Counted from the first letter of the stretch, positions 1 through 7,467 are shown. The stretch is 45,960 nt of DNA from an uncultured Collinsella sp. (GCA_900759045.1 CAAETU010000046.1:1-45960); one strand, 5' to 3'. Notes: a model not told the origin generated them from the sequence alone. Numbers and translations: made by a program.

Positions 1-924
1 AAGATCGGACAGCATCACGGCGCGCACCAGGCGATCGTGGTCGCAGCGCAGGTACTCGGCATACTCCATAACGGGCAGTGCGCAGGTAATGCCCTGGTTG
101 CCCGAGCCGCACACAATGGCGACCGGCAGCGCACAGCCGTTCATGCGGGCGTCGGACCCGGCGGCCGCACGGGCGCGGGCACGGCAGGCGACGTCATCGG
201 CACGAGCACCCAGCAGCGTGCGGCCAACCTCGGCACCCCAAGCGTGCGCCAGGCCCTCGGCGCTGATCGCGCCGTTCAGCTCAATCTGACGCTCAACGGC
301 AGCGCGGGCACCATCGATGTCGCCGTCCTCAATAAAGTCGATGATGGACTCAATCGACATGGGCGTGTCAGCGCTATCTGCCGCACGCTCGGCCATAACG
401 CGCTCGGCGCAGGCGGCACACTCCCCCGCCGACTTGCCGCATACCGGAATACCGTCGAGCGTATGGCACGTGACATTGGTGTGGTGGTCGGTAATCTCGA
501 CGACTGCGGTATGGCCCCCGGCTGTGGCAGTCACCTTGATGTAGAGGTTGGGCACACCCTCGACAAGCGACACATCGCAGTAGCCGGCATCGGCGAGGAG
601 CTCGGCCACACGAGCACGGTCTTTATCGTCAACGCTCTCGAGCACCTCAAGCGCGCTCTTGGCGTCGCCGCCCACGGCACCCAGCACGGCCGCCGCCTCA
701 ATACCGTGCATACCGCCCGAATTGGGCACGGTCACGCTCTTAACGTTCTTGATGATGTTGCCCGAGCAGGCGACATCCATATGATCGGGTTCGCAACCGA
801 GCGTCTGGCTCGCCAGCGCCGCTGCATAGGCAACGGCAATAGGCTCGGTGCAGCCGAGCGCACAGACAAGCTCGCGGTTCAAAACATCGCAAAACGCGGT
901 ATCACGAAGGGAATCGGCAGGCAT
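1..924 (-). CDS. L-cysteine desulfidase / UPF0597 family protein, N-terminal part
   Basis: Only the first 308 codons lie in the window; the C-terminus runs off the left edge. Translation from the ATG at 924 begins MPADSLRDTAFC and soon shows the family motif ALGCTEPIAVAYAAAL, then ACSGNIIKNVKSVTVPNSGG, and later CALPVAIVCGSGNQGI. These cysteine-containing blocks are typical of the serine dehydratase alpha-chain-like / L-cysteine desulfidase family (CyuA, YhaM). Members use a [4Fe-4S] cluster to break L-cysteine into pyruvate, ammonia and sulfide, or act on a related amino acid. The start is supported by AGGAG five bases upstream. An 18-bp perfect palindrome lies 37 bases ahead of the start and may control it. 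The family is clear; the substrate is inferred. Confidence 0.85.
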   Translation of the reverse strand, partial: MPADSLRDTAFCDVLNRELVCALGCTEPIAVAYAAALASQTLGCEPDHMDVACSGNIIKNVKSVTVPNSGGMHGIEAAAVLGAVGGDAKSALEVLESVDDKDRARVAELLADAGYCDVSLVEGVPNLYIKVTATAGGHTAVVEITDHHTNVTCHTLDGIPVCGKSAGECAACAERVMAERAADSADTPMSIESIIDFIEDGDIDGARAAVERQIELNGAISAEGLAHAWGAEVGRTLLGARADDVACRARARAAAGSDARMNGCALPVAIVCGSGNQGITCALPVMEYAEYLRCDHDRLVRAVMLSDL

Positions 925-960
925 AGGTATCTCCTACTTGTATAACGGACTGGGCTCTCA

Positions 961-978
961 AAAAGAGTTAACTCTTTT
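961..978. promoter_or_regulatory. 18-bp perfect palindrome, candidate operator
   Basis: AAAAGAGTTAACTCTTTT reads identically on both strands. It lies between the divergent desulfidase-like gene (start at 924) and rpiB (start at 1196), much closer to the former. It has no loop and no GC core, so it is a better protein-binding site than a terminator. It overlaps where a -35 box for the minus-strand gene would fall if TTATAC (about 20 bases downstream on that strand) is the -10. The role is inferred. Confidence 0.5.
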
Positions 979-1195
979 ATTTGATAACAATGCATCAGAA
1001 ACCGCAACCATGGTTCCGACGGACGGCGCTTAAGCGCAATCTGACGGCATTCATTCATGAAAAGCCGGTCTTGTTGCATGCTAAAGCGTTTGACCAAAAA
1101 ACGCCCGAGCGTTTACACAAAAGTCGCGCTATCATGCAGTCGAACGCGGTAAAACCTTTAGCAATTCCGCCGCACGGACCAGAGAGGAACCACTC

Positions 1196-1663
1196 ATGAA
1201 GATTGGTATCGGCAACGACCATGCCGCCGTCGAGCTCAAGAACATCATTTCCGAGCACCTGAAGGAGCGCGGCTGCGAGGTCGTGAACTTTGGAACCGAC
1301 ACCTCCGAGAGCTTTGATTACCCCATCGCCGGCTACAAGGTGGGTAAGGCCGTTGCCAACGGTGACGTCGACCTGGGTATCCTGATCTGCGGTACCGGCG
1401 TCGGCATCAGCCTGGCCGCCAACAAGGTCGAAGGTGTTCGCGCCGTCGTGTGCTCCGAGCCCTTCAGCGCCAAGCTCTCCCGCATGCACAACAATACCAA
1501 CGTGCTCGCCTTTGGCGCCCGCGTCGTGGGCTCCGAGCTCGCCAAGATGATTGTCGACGAGTGGCTCGACGCCGAGTTTGAGGGCGGTCGTCATGAGCGT
1601 CGCGTTAACCTCCTCAACGAGATCGACCACACGCGCGGCCTCAAGGTCGTCGACGAGGCCTAA
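1196..1663 (+). CDS. rpiB: Ribose-5-phosphate isomerase B
   Basis: 155 aa, the normal length for RpiB/LacAB-type sugar-phosphate isomerases. It interconverts ribose 5-phosphate and ribulose 5-phosphate in the cytosolic pentose phosphate pathway. Visible motifs are NDHA at residues 7-10, the active-site cysteine in ICGTGVGISLAANK (Cys65), SRMHNNTNVLAFGAR with His98, and arginines near 132-136 that would bind phosphate. The start at 1196 is preceded by AGAGGA and matches the family N-terminus MKIGIGNDHA. It is a single-gene unit: a strong terminator follows about 30 bases after the stop. RpiB rather than LacA/B is inferred from the lack of a galactose cluster nearby. Confidence 0.93.
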   Translation: MKIGIGNDHAAVELKNIISEHLKERGCEVVNFGTDTSESFDYPIAGYKVGKAVANGDVDLGILICGTGVGISLAANKVEGVRAVVCSEPFSAKLSRMHNNTNVLAFGARVVGSELAKMIVDEWLDAEFEGGRHERRVNLLNEIDHTRGLKVVDEA

Positions 1664-1690
1664 AGACCTACAAAGCCATACGCTAACGCC

Positions 1691-1730
1691 AGCCCCCGCC
1701 CGGAAGAAACATCCGGGCGGGGGCTCTTTA
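1691..1730 (+). terminator. Intrinsic terminator after rpiB
   Basis: A perfect 14-bp stem, AGCCCCCGCCCGGA (1691-1704) with its complement at 1712-1725, has a 7-base loop and is followed by CTTTA. It lies directly downstream of the rpiB stop. Confidence 0.85.
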
Positions 1731-1762
1731 GTAGATTTCTAAGCGGTTACCAAAAATCTACT
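1730..1762. repeat. Small inverted repeat between rpiB and ndk terminators
   Basis: AGTAGATTT (1730-1738) is repeated as AAATCTACT at 1754-1762 with a 15-base loop, exactly between the two convergent terminators. Function unknown; it may only extend the rpiB terminator structure. Confidence 0.4.
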
Positions 1763-1767
1763 GGAAT

Positions 1768-1801
1768 AAAAAGGGCGCCGCGGATGGAATTCCGCGGCGC
1801 C
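1768..1801 (-). terminator. Intrinsic terminator after ndk
   Basis: On the minus strand GGCGCCGCGGA (1801-1791) pairs perfectly with its complement (1784-1774), an 11-bp stem with a 6-base loop, followed by CTTTTT. It lies 40 bases beyond the ndk stop. Confidence 0.88.
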
Positions 1802-1840
1802 AAAGCCACACGCTAACAGCTTTAAGGAGTCAAAGCTGGT

Positions 1841-2245
1841 TTAGCCAAAGAAGCGCTTGATCTCGATCTCGGCGTTCTCCAAGCAGTCGGAGCCGTGGAT
1901 TACGTTAGCGTTGACATCGACAGCGAAGTCGCCGCGAATGGTGCCGGGAGCAGCATCAAGCGGGTTGGTAGCACCCATAAGGGTGCGCATCTTGGAGACA
2001 GCGGAGAGACCGGAAACGACCATCTTAACGACCGGGCCGCTCGTCATAAAGTCACAGAGACCACCAAAGAAGGGCTTGTCGGCCAGATGGGCGTAGTGCT
2101 CCTCGACGGCAGCGCGCTCGAGCGTGGTCATCTCCATGCGCTCGATGACAAGGCCGCTACGCTCAATGCGAGCGACGATCTCGCCGATCTTACGATCGCG
2201 CACAGCGTCGGGCTTAATCATGATGAAGGTCTTCTCGATAGCCAT
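1841..2245 (-). CDS. ndk: Nucleoside diphosphate kinase
   Basis: 134 aa, the usual bacterial NDK length. It transfers the gamma phosphate from NTPs to NDPs through a phosphohistidine in the cytosol. The N-terminus MAIEKTFIMIKPDAV (Lys11), the nucleotide-site region GATNPLDAAPGTIRGDFA and the catalytic His117 in NVIHGSDC are all visible. The usual HGSDS motif reads HGSDC here, so the conserved serine after the aspartate is a cysteine (Cys121). The start at 2245 follows AAAGG seven bases upstream; an in-frame codon further upstream would add 14 non-homologous residues. A TTTAAC-N17-TACGAT promoter lies upstream and a strong terminator downstream, so ndk is probably monocistronic. Confidence 0.95.
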   Translation of the reverse strand: MAIEKTFIMIKPDAVRDRKIGEIVARIERSGLVIERMEMTTLERAAVEEHYAHLADKPFFGGLCDFMTSGPVVKMVVSGLSAVSKMRTLMGATNPLDAAPGTIRGDFAVDVNANVIHGSDCLENAEIEIKRFFG

Positions 2246-2308
2246 AAGGTAGCCTTTCAAGTAGGTTCGCGCGTGCCCAAGTCCCATTCCGGCACCCGCC
2301 CGGACTGC

Positions 2309-2337
2309 ATCGTAACAGAGTTTTAGCTGCAGTTAAA
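2309..2337 (-). promoter_or_regulatory. Probable ndk promoter
   Basis: On the minus strand TTTAAC (2337-2332), a 17-base spacer, then TACGAT (2314-2309). It sits about 65 bases before the ndk start. The same -10 sequence and spacing recur ahead of the argG leader. The rest of the gap up to the argH terminator at 2551 holds AACGTT repeats near 2353 and 2374 and no gene that I can support. Confidence 0.55.
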
Positions 2338-2544
2338 CAAAAAGCTGTTTTTTGAAACGTTACAATTTATTAAAACGTTCCATTTGTGTCACTTCTGTTT
2401 CGAGGCCCGATTAGAGTACCATCCGACCGCACATCAACCGCATCGAACCGAGCGGACGGTCGGTTGCCGCCCGTGAACGTACCCCCTTCACAACCTGCCC
2501 AAAGGTCCTACAGAAGTTCTCGACAAGCCCCTCCCCCATAGCAA

Positions 2545-2578
2545 CAAAATACGGACGCCCACATCAGCAGACGTCCGT
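2545..2578 (-). terminator. Intrinsic terminator after argH
   Basis: On the minus strand ACGGACG (2578-2572) pairs with CGTCCGT (2557-2551) and is followed by ATTTTGTT. It lies about 55 bases past the argH stop. Confidence 0.75.
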
Positions 2579-2632
2579 AAAGCAACAACGATTTATCAAT
2601 AAATAATGGCCAAAACAGCTTCAGCCAAACCC

Positions 2633-4063
2633 CTACTTTACCCCGTGGCCCATTTCGACGACCTTGGTCAGCGATCCAAACACGCCTTTGTCGGCCTCAA
2701 GCTGTGCCTCGGCACGCTGCAGCTGCACGGCAACGGCGGCAGGGGCGGTGCCGCCCTCGGTCGTGCGCGCGGCGACAATCGACGGGATGTCGAGCGCCTC
2801 GGTAATGTCGTGCTCAAAGAGCGGACTCGCCTCCTGGAACACCTCAAACGGCAGGTCCTCAAGGTTGCAGCCGCGCTTCTCACACATCAGGACCAAATGG
2901 CCCACCACGGCATGTGCCTCGCGGAACGGCAGGCCACGCTTGGCCAGGTAATCGGCAACATCGGTGGCGGCAAGGTGCCCCACACCGCACTCGCGCGCCA
3001 TGGCATCCTCGTTGACGGTCCAGGTCGAAATCATACCGGCCATAACGGACAGGCACTGCATGAGCGTATGGGCGGTATCGAGGGCGCCCTCCTTGTCCTC
3101 CTGCAAGTCCTTGTTATAAGCAAGCGGCAGGCCCTTCATGGTCACGAGCAGCTGCACCAGGTTGCCATAGACTCGGCCGCTCTTGCCGCGGATAAGCTCG
3201 GCAAAATCGGGGTTCTTCTTCTGCGGCATGATGGACGAGCCAGTGGAGTAGGAGTCGGAAAGCGTGATAAAGCCAAATTCGGAGCTCGACCACAGCACGA
3301 TCTCCTCGGAAAGACGCGACAAGTGCATCGCCATGACGGAGCCGGCGTAATGCAGGTCGAGGAGGAAATCACGGTCGGAAACCGCATCGAGCGAGTTGGG
3401 GATCACGCCCGCAAAGCCAAGTTCGGCGGCCGTCATCTGACGATCGAGCGGATAGCTCGTACCGGCAAGCGCGGCAGCGCCCAGCGGGCAGTTGTCGGCA
3501 GCATCAAAGGCGACCTTCAGGCGTGTAAAGTCGCGCACGAACATCCAGGAATACGCCAGCAGATGGTGCGACAGCAGCACGGGCTGAGCATGCTGCATGT
3601 GCGTGTAACCCGGCAGAATCACCTTGTCGTACTTTTTAGCCGCATCCACCAGCACATGACGCAGTTCAAGATTGGCCTCCATGAGCTCCTTGGCCAGCGC
3701 CTTGACGCCCAAGCGCGTATCGGTCGCAACTTGGTCGTTGCGCGAACGCCCGGTATGCAGGCGCTTACCAGCCTCGCCGATGCGACGCGTCAGCTCGCTC
3801 TCGATGGACATATGAATGTCCTCGTCGTTGATATCGAAGGTGAAGTTGCCGGCATCGATATCCTGTTCGATTGCGGTCAGACCCTCGGCAATCGCCTGCT
3901 CGTCCTCGGCGCTGATAATGCCCTGGGCCGCCAGCATCTTGGCATGTGCCTTAGATCCGGCGATATCCTGCTTATAGAGATGTTTGTCGACCGGCAGCGA
4001 CGCGCCAAACTCCTGCGTGACCTCGGCCACGCCCGCCTCAAAACGACCGCCCCAAAGAGCCAT
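2633..4063 (-). CDS. argH: Argininosuccinate lyase
   Basis: 476 aa. It splits argininosuccinate into arginine and fumarate, the last step of arginine synthesis, as a cytosolic homotetramer of the fumarase/aspartase superfamily. The superfamily signature GSSIMPQKKNPD is at residues 275-286 and contains the catalytic serine loop. HTGRSRNDQVATD (about 103-115) and GYTHMQHAQP (152-161) are the other two conserved regions that build the active site. The start MALWGGRFE at 4063 has AGGAG eight bases upstream; an upstream ATG in frame would add 25 residues unlike the family. It lies downstream of argG on the same strand, separated by a hairpin and a small gene. A terminator follows. Confidence 0.96.
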   Translation of the reverse strand: MALWGGRFEAGVAEVTQEFGASLPVDKHLYKQDIAGSKAHAKMLAAQGIISAEDEQAIAEGLTAIEQDIDAGNFTFDINDEDIHMSIESELTRRIGEAGKRLHTGRSRNDQVATDTRLGVKALAKELMEANLELRHVLVDAAKKYDKVILPGYTHMQHAQPVLLSHHLLAYSWMFVRDFTRLKVAFDAADNCPLGAAALAGTSYPLDRQMTAAELGFAGVIPNSLDAVSDRDFLLDLHYAGSVMAMHLSRLSEEIVLWSSSEFGFITLSDSYSTGSSIMPQKKNPDFAELIRGKSGRVYGNLVQLLVTMKGLPLAYNKDLQEDKEGALDTAHTLMQCLSVMAGMISTWTVNEDAMARECGVGHLAATDVADYLAKRGLPFREAHAVVGHLVLMCEKRGCNLEDLPFEVFQEASPLFEHDITEALDIPSIVAARTTEGGTAPAAVAVQLQRAEAQLEADKGVFGSLTKVVEMGHGVK

Positions 4064-4181
4064 GGAACCGTCTCCTTTCTCCAAATACCAAAACAAGCGC
4101 CCAAAGCAATGCGCCCTGTCGCTAAAGCGATTTTTCAACCGCTAGTTTTACACACTCCCTGCCGTGCGCTGGGCCATGTAG

Positions 4182-4352
4182 CTAATTTGCAAAGAAGTGA
4201 CGCACCATGCACTTGGCGCCCAACGTCTCCCTCCGGATGTTGCCCTGCGAATCATCGATCCAGGCCTTCAGGCTCATAGGGACGTCCTCGACCTTTGCAG
4301 CATTGAACTCGGGCACGAGGGCAAGTAAAGCATGCGCGATAGCATGGAACAT
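4182..4352 (-). CDS. Unrecognised 56-aa protein between argG and argH
   Basis: A 57-codon reading frame begins MFHAIAHALLALVPEFNAAK and ends with KCMVRHFFAN. It has AGGAG eight bases before the ATG, which is the main reason to call it. I do not recognise the family. It shows a hydrophobic, possibly helical N-terminus (residues 1-14) but no convincing membrane segment, and a mixed, slightly basic C-terminal half. It lies between argG and argH on the same strand, 118 bases ahead of argH, so it could be co-transcribed with argH. There are only two internal arginine codons in a row, so it does not look like an arginine-sensing leader. It may be a real small protein or a degraded remnant. Confidence 0.5.
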   Translation of the reverse strand: MFHAIAHALLALVPEFNAAKVEDVPMSLKAWIDDSQGNIRRETLGAKCMVRHFFAN

Positions 4353-4402
4353 AATGGATACTCCTCATATATATAGGCGCAGAGCCGCCAAATTGATAGA
4401 AG

Positions 4403-4432
4403 GAGCCCCGCCGGATAACCCCGGCGGGGCTC
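4403..4432 (-). terminator. Strong hairpin downstream of argG
   Basis: GAGCCCCGCCGG (4403-4414) pairs perfectly with its complement at 4421-4432, a 12-bp GC-rich stem with a 6-base loop. On the minus strand it lies about 155 bases past the argG stop and 50 bases ahead of the small gene. The following bases are CTTCTATC, a poor U tract, so it may be a partial terminator or an mRNA-stabilising stem. The remaining bases between argG and this hairpin show nothing I can name. Confidence 0.5.
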
Positions 4433-4585
4433 GGACTCAGCCGCAGACGCGGCATCAAATACGCGGGCGGAACGTAGGGGCCACCGATGTTAAGAAGTGT
4501 CAGCAAGCATAACGAAAGGTAGGGACCCCGTGCGCCCGTTATGTATCACGCGGATGGGCCGCGCGAATACCAAGGAAAGGGAGGC

Positions 4586-5812
4586 TTAAGCCTGGGCGGC
4601 AGCAGAGCTGGGACCCTGGACCTTAGCCCACGTCTTGAGCGACAGCGTATCGATCTCGATAAAGCCAGCGCTAGCCTTCTCGTCAAACGTGGTGTCGCGG
4701 TCGTAGGTGGCCAGACCGTAGTCGTAGAGGCTGAAGGGGCTCTTGCGGCCGACGACATGGCAGTTGCCCTTAAAGAACTTCAGACGGACGGTGCCGGTCA
4801 CGAACTTCTGGGTGTCGGCCATAAAGGCGTCGAGCGCGTTTTTGAGTGGGCTGTACCACTGGCCGTTGTACACGGCGGTGGCCCAATCCTGCTCGAGCTT
4901 AATCTTAGTCTTGAGCAGGTCGCCCTCAACGCAAATGTCCTCGAGTGCCTTATGGGCGGTAATGAGCGTCAGGGCGCCGGGAACCTCATAGCACTCGCGG
5001 CTCTTGAGGCCCACCAGACGATCCTCAACCAGGTCGAGACGGCCAAAGCCGTTGTCGCCCGAAATCTTGTTGAGGGCGATGACGATCTCGGAGAGTTTCA
5101 TCTTCTTGCCGTCGACGGCGACGGGCTTGCCGACCTCAAACTCAATCTCGGTATACGTCGGGGTGTCGGGCGTGTCCTCGGGATTCTTGGTCATAACCCA
5201 GGCGTCGTCGAGCGGCTCATTCCAGGGGTCCTCCAGGTGGCCACACTCAATGGCACGACCCCACAGGTTGTCGTCGATGGAATAGGGGTTGTCGTTGGCA
5301 CCCTCGGGAACCGGCACGTTGTGGGCGTGGGCATAGGCGACCTCGTCGGGACGGCACTTCAGATCCCACTCGCGAACGGGGGCGATAACCTTAAGCTCGG
5401 GGTCGAGGGCCTTGACCGCAGCCTCAAAACGAACCTGGTCGTTACCCTTGCCGGTGCAGCCGTGGGCGACGTAGGTCGCGCCAAACCCGTGAGCGACCTC
5501 GACAAGCTTCTTGGCGAGCAGCGGGCGAGACAGAGCGGAGAGCAGCGGGTACTTGTTCTCGTACATGGAATTTGCGGCGATGGCCTTAGTCAGGAACTCA
5601 TCGGAGAACTCGTCGCGCAGGTCGAGCACCTGGCAATCGAGAACGCCCAGGTCGAGCGCCTTCTGCTTCTTGGCATCCAGGCCGGTCTCCTCCTGGCCCA
5701 CGTTGCCGCAGACGCAAACGACATCGAGATTTTTCTCGTCCTGGAGCCATTTGACACATACGGATGTATCAAGACCACCGGAATATGCGAGAACGACTTT
5801 TTCCTTGCTCAT
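4586..5812 (-). CDS. argG: Argininosuccinate synthase
   Basis: 408 aa. It joins citrulline and aspartate with ATP to give argininosuccinate, the step before ArgH, in the cytosol. The PP-loop ATP-binding motif AYSGGLDTS is at residues 9-17. Further conserved stretches are HGCTGKGNDQVRFE, APVREW and GRLDLVEDRLVGLKSRE. The start MSKEKVVLAYSGG at 5812 is preceded by AAAGGA; 17 extra in-frame residues upstream are not family-like. Expression is probably controlled by the leader at 5907-6092, where an arginine-rich peptide precedes competing RNA helices. No other arg biosynthesis genes are in the window, so citrulline must come from elsewhere. Confidence 0.96.
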   Translation of the reverse strand: MSKEKVVLAYSGGLDTSVCVKWLQDEKNLDVVCVCGNVGQEETGLDAKKQKALDLGVLDCQVLDLRDEFSDEFLTKAIAANSMYENKYPLLSALSRPLLAKKLVEVAHGFGATYVAHGCTGKGNDQVRFEAAVKALDPELKVIAPVREWDLKCRPDEVAYAHAHNVPVPEGANDNPYSIDDNLWGRAIECGHLEDPWNEPLDDAWVMTKNPEDTPDTPTYTEIEFEVGKPVAVDGKKMKLSEIVIALNKISGDNGFGRLDLVEDRLVGLKSRECYEVPGALTLITAHKALEDICVEGDLLKTKIKLEQDWATAVYNGQWYSPLKNALDAFMADTQKFVTGTVRLKFFKGNCHVVGRKSPFSLYDYGLATYDRDTTFDEKASAGFIEIDTLSLKTWAKVQGPSSAAAQA

Positions 5813-5906
5813 GGCTGTTTCCTTTCGCCCTTGGTAGCTAGTTAGAACATCGGTCAGTTGCAAGTCATTTCAAGGTCATATACCGTGCAATATCAGGTTA
5901 AATAGC

Positions 5907-6031
5907 AAAAATCAGCACATACATGCCCTAGAAACATGCAGCAATGTCGTGCTAAAACCCAACGACCTCAAAATGACTCTGTTGAGGCAATTCGCCCCAT
6001 GCGGACAGAGACGATTGTTATCGTCGTCGGG
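5907..6031 (-). promoter_or_regulatory. Candidate arginine attenuator upstream of argG
   Basis: Four segments on the minus strand form alternative helices. Segment 1, CCCGACGAC (6031-6023), covers the last serine and two of the final arginine codons of the leader peptide. It can form nine pairs (one G-U) with segment 2, GTCGTTGGG (5966-5958). Segment 2 can instead pair GTCGT with ACGAC (5950-5946) in segment 3. Segment 3, AGCACGACATTGC (5953-5941), pairs with segment 4, GCATGTATGTGCT (5926-5914), with small bulges, and is followed by GATTTTT (U run at 5911-5907), which looks like an intrinsic terminator. Ribosome stalling at the arginine codons would mask segment 1, free segment 2 to trap segment 3, and let transcription into argG continue. 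The pairings are seen; the mechanism is inferred. Confidence 0.65.
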
Positions 6032-6092
6032 AAATTGCGCGCTGGCGTCGGATGGCATTGTCTGCAGTAGTGATGATCTTTACGAACTGCAT
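6018..6092 (-). CDS. Arginine-rich leader peptide of argG (24 aa)
   Basis: The reading frame starts with MQFVKIITTADNAI and continues RRQRAISRRR before TAA. Six of its last ten residues are arginine, and three CGA codons stand directly before the stop. An excellent Shine-Dalgarno, AAAGGAG, lies six bases before the ATG, and a promoter-like TTTACC-N17-TACGAT lies about 40 bases upstream. The frame is placed just before a set of competing helices and a terminator ahead of argG. This is the layout of an amino-acid leader peptide that senses charged tRNA-Arg by ribosome stalling. No T-box or other aptamer was recognised in the leader. A small functional protein is a less likely alternative. Confidence 0.7.
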   Translation of the reverse strand: MQFVKIITTADNAIRRQRAISRRR

Positions 6093-6131
6093 CTGCCTCT
6101 CCTTTCACCTATCGCCGGGCGCAATTCTTAT

Positions 6132-6160
6132 ATCGTAAACGGTACCTTTTCCTCGGTAAA
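6132..6160 (-). promoter_or_regulatory. Probable promoter of the argG leader transcript
   Basis: On the minus strand TTTACC (6160-6155), a 17-base spacer, then TACGAT (6137-6132), placing the transcript start near 6125, about 33 bases ahead of the leader-peptide ATG. Both hexamers overlap copies of a GTAAACGG direct repeat (plus strand, near 6135 and 6155), which could be a regulator site. The rest of the gap to 6366 is AT-richer, with no further gene that I can support. Confidence 0.5.
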
Positions 6161-6366
6161 CGGTTGTTTTTCCGTCTCCGTTTTCGATGGTTGCTATATT
6201 ACGCTAAAGTGCCTGCTGTACAAGCGACAAATTCATATTTCTGAAAAGTTTTTTCATTACTTTGTGAATGAAGATGCAAACGCGCGCCAATCCTGCGAAA
6301 ATACGCCTGACTACGAGTTGATGGTTATAACGTCTGAAACAATTTCGAAACGAAAGGCTCGCTTTT

Positions 6367-7194
6367 ATGCAAACTTACGAATCGGACGCCAATATCGGAA
6401 ACATTAAGCTCATCGCCGTCGACATGGACAAGACGCTGCTGACCGACGAGCGCGTGCTGCCGCAAGGCCTTGACGAACGCCTGGACAAGCTCGCCGAAGC
6501 CGGCATCGTATTCTGCCCCGCCAGCGGACGTCCCGCCCCCAAGCTCGAAGAGATGTTCGAGGGCATCAAGAACCGCCTCGCCTTTTGTCCCGATAACGGT
6601 GCGTGCGTGATATATCGCGGCAACTACATCTATAAGAGCGCTATCGATGTGGCGCTGTATCAGCAGGTCTTGAGCCGCGCCTCGGAGGATCCGCGCGCTG
6701 TCCCCGTCCTGTGCTGCTTTGACGAGTTCTACGTACTTGCCCGCGACCATCAATACCACGACGAGATCAGCGTCTACTACAACACGATCAACTACGTCGA
6801 TAGCTTTGAGGGCATTGACGTCGAATCCAACAAGATTTCGATCTTCTTCCCCGCCTACGATGCCGAGCCAGCGTTTCGCGAGGACTACAGCCCGGCATTC
6901 TCGGACCAACTCTATGTCACCAATGCGGGCCGTGAGTGGATCGACTTTATGAACCTGGGTGTCGACAAGGGCGCTGGCGTCGCGCACCTGTGCGAGCAGC
7001 TCGGGATCGATATCGCCGACGCCGCCGCCGTGGGCGACACCTACAACGATATCCCCATGCTGGAGCGTGTCGGACATAGCTTTATCGTGGACAATGCCGA
7101 GGAGCATATGAACGCGCATGCTAAGTGGCGCATTCCGAGCAACAACGACGGGGGCGTACTGACGCTCATCGACGCCATCTTGGCGGCTCGTTAA
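6367..7194 (+). CDS. Cof-type HAD-IIB family sugar-phosphate phosphatase
   Basis: 275 aa, the usual length for Cof-like hydrolases. These cytosolic Mg-dependent phosphatases act on sugar phosphates, pyridoxal phosphate or similar small molecules; the substrate cannot be read from the sequence. HAD motif I is DMDKTLL with nucleophile Asp19 and Asp21, motif II is in PASGRP, and motif IV is GDTYND at 223-228. The segment between (about 80-200) is the C2B-type cap. The start at 6367 follows CGAAAGG. It is transcribed divergently from the argG leader and ends in a long hairpin-rich gap before the convergent polA. Confidence 0.88.
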   Translation: MQTYESDANIGNIKLIAVDMDKTLLTDERVLPQGLDERLDKLAEAGIVFCPASGRPAPKLEEMFEGIKNRLAFCPDNGACVIYRGNYIYKSAIDVALYQQVLSRASEDPRAVPVLCCFDEFYVLARDHQYHDEISVYYNTINYVDSFEGIDVESNKISIFFPAYDAEPAFREDYSPAFSDQLYVTNAGREWIDFMNLGVDKGAGVAHLCEQLGIDIADAAAVGDTYNDIPMLERVGHSFIVDNAEEHMNAHAKWRIPSNNDGGVLTLIDAILAAR

Positions 7195-7205
7195 CGTGGC
7201 TCGTC

Positions 7206-7371
7206 GGACCTGGCCGGGCGAGGCGGGTAAGTTTTTCGCTCGATCAGGTCCTGGGCTCGCTCGAAGAGCACATTAAGTGCTCTTCGGCTCGTGCGGAATC
7301 TACAAAAATCAAACGGCAGGCCCCGGGCATGGCTACGTTGACTTACCTGCCGCCAAGATGGCGTCTTGGCG
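7206..7371. other. Run of four hairpins after the HAD gene
   Basis: Four inverted repeats stand in series. H1: GGACCTG (7206) with CAGGTCC (7245). H2: CGAAGAGCAC (7262) with GTGCTCTTCG (7277), perfect with loop ATTAA. H3: CGGCAGG (7314) with CCTGCCG (7346). H4: CGCCAAGA (7351) with TCTTGGCG (7364), sharing two bases with H3. On the minus strand H3 is followed by TTTGATTTTTG, so it could terminate transcripts from that side. This may be a structured RNA, an elaborate 3' end, or remains of repeats. No open reading frame with a ribosome-binding site was found here. Confidence 0.45.
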
Positions 7372-7400
7372 TCTAGATACTTGGCTGATTATTTGGAATG

Positions 7401-7432
7401 AAGGGGGCTCCTTGTTGGCAAGGAGCCCCCTT
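7401..7432. terminator. Terminator between convergent HAD gene and polA
   Basis: AAGGGGGCTCCTTG (7401-7414) and its perfect complement (7419-7432) form a 14-bp stem with a TTGG loop. On the plus strand CTGGTTTT follows; on the minus strand the tail is CATTCC. It lies 35 bases past the polA stop and probably serves both genes. Confidence 0.8.
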
Positions 7433-7467
7433 CTGGTTTTGGTTACTTTGGAGTTGTGGGTGTACCC

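Noticed and set aside
37..945. Long plus-strand open frame opposite the desulfidase-like gene
   Set aside because: It mirrors the real minus-strand gene; the protein is unlike any family and has no ribosome-binding site.
2606..4279. 557-codon plus-strand frame opposite argH
   Set aside because: Shadow of argH caused by high GC; composition is Arg/His/Gln-rich and has no domain.
5813..6130. T-box leader for argG
   Set aside because: No conserved antiterminator bulge sequence was found; the leader-peptide model fits better.
6231..6245. ArgR box (ATTCA...TGAA) near the argG leader
   Set aside because: The half sites are in the opposite arrangement to the known ARG box, so no call was made.
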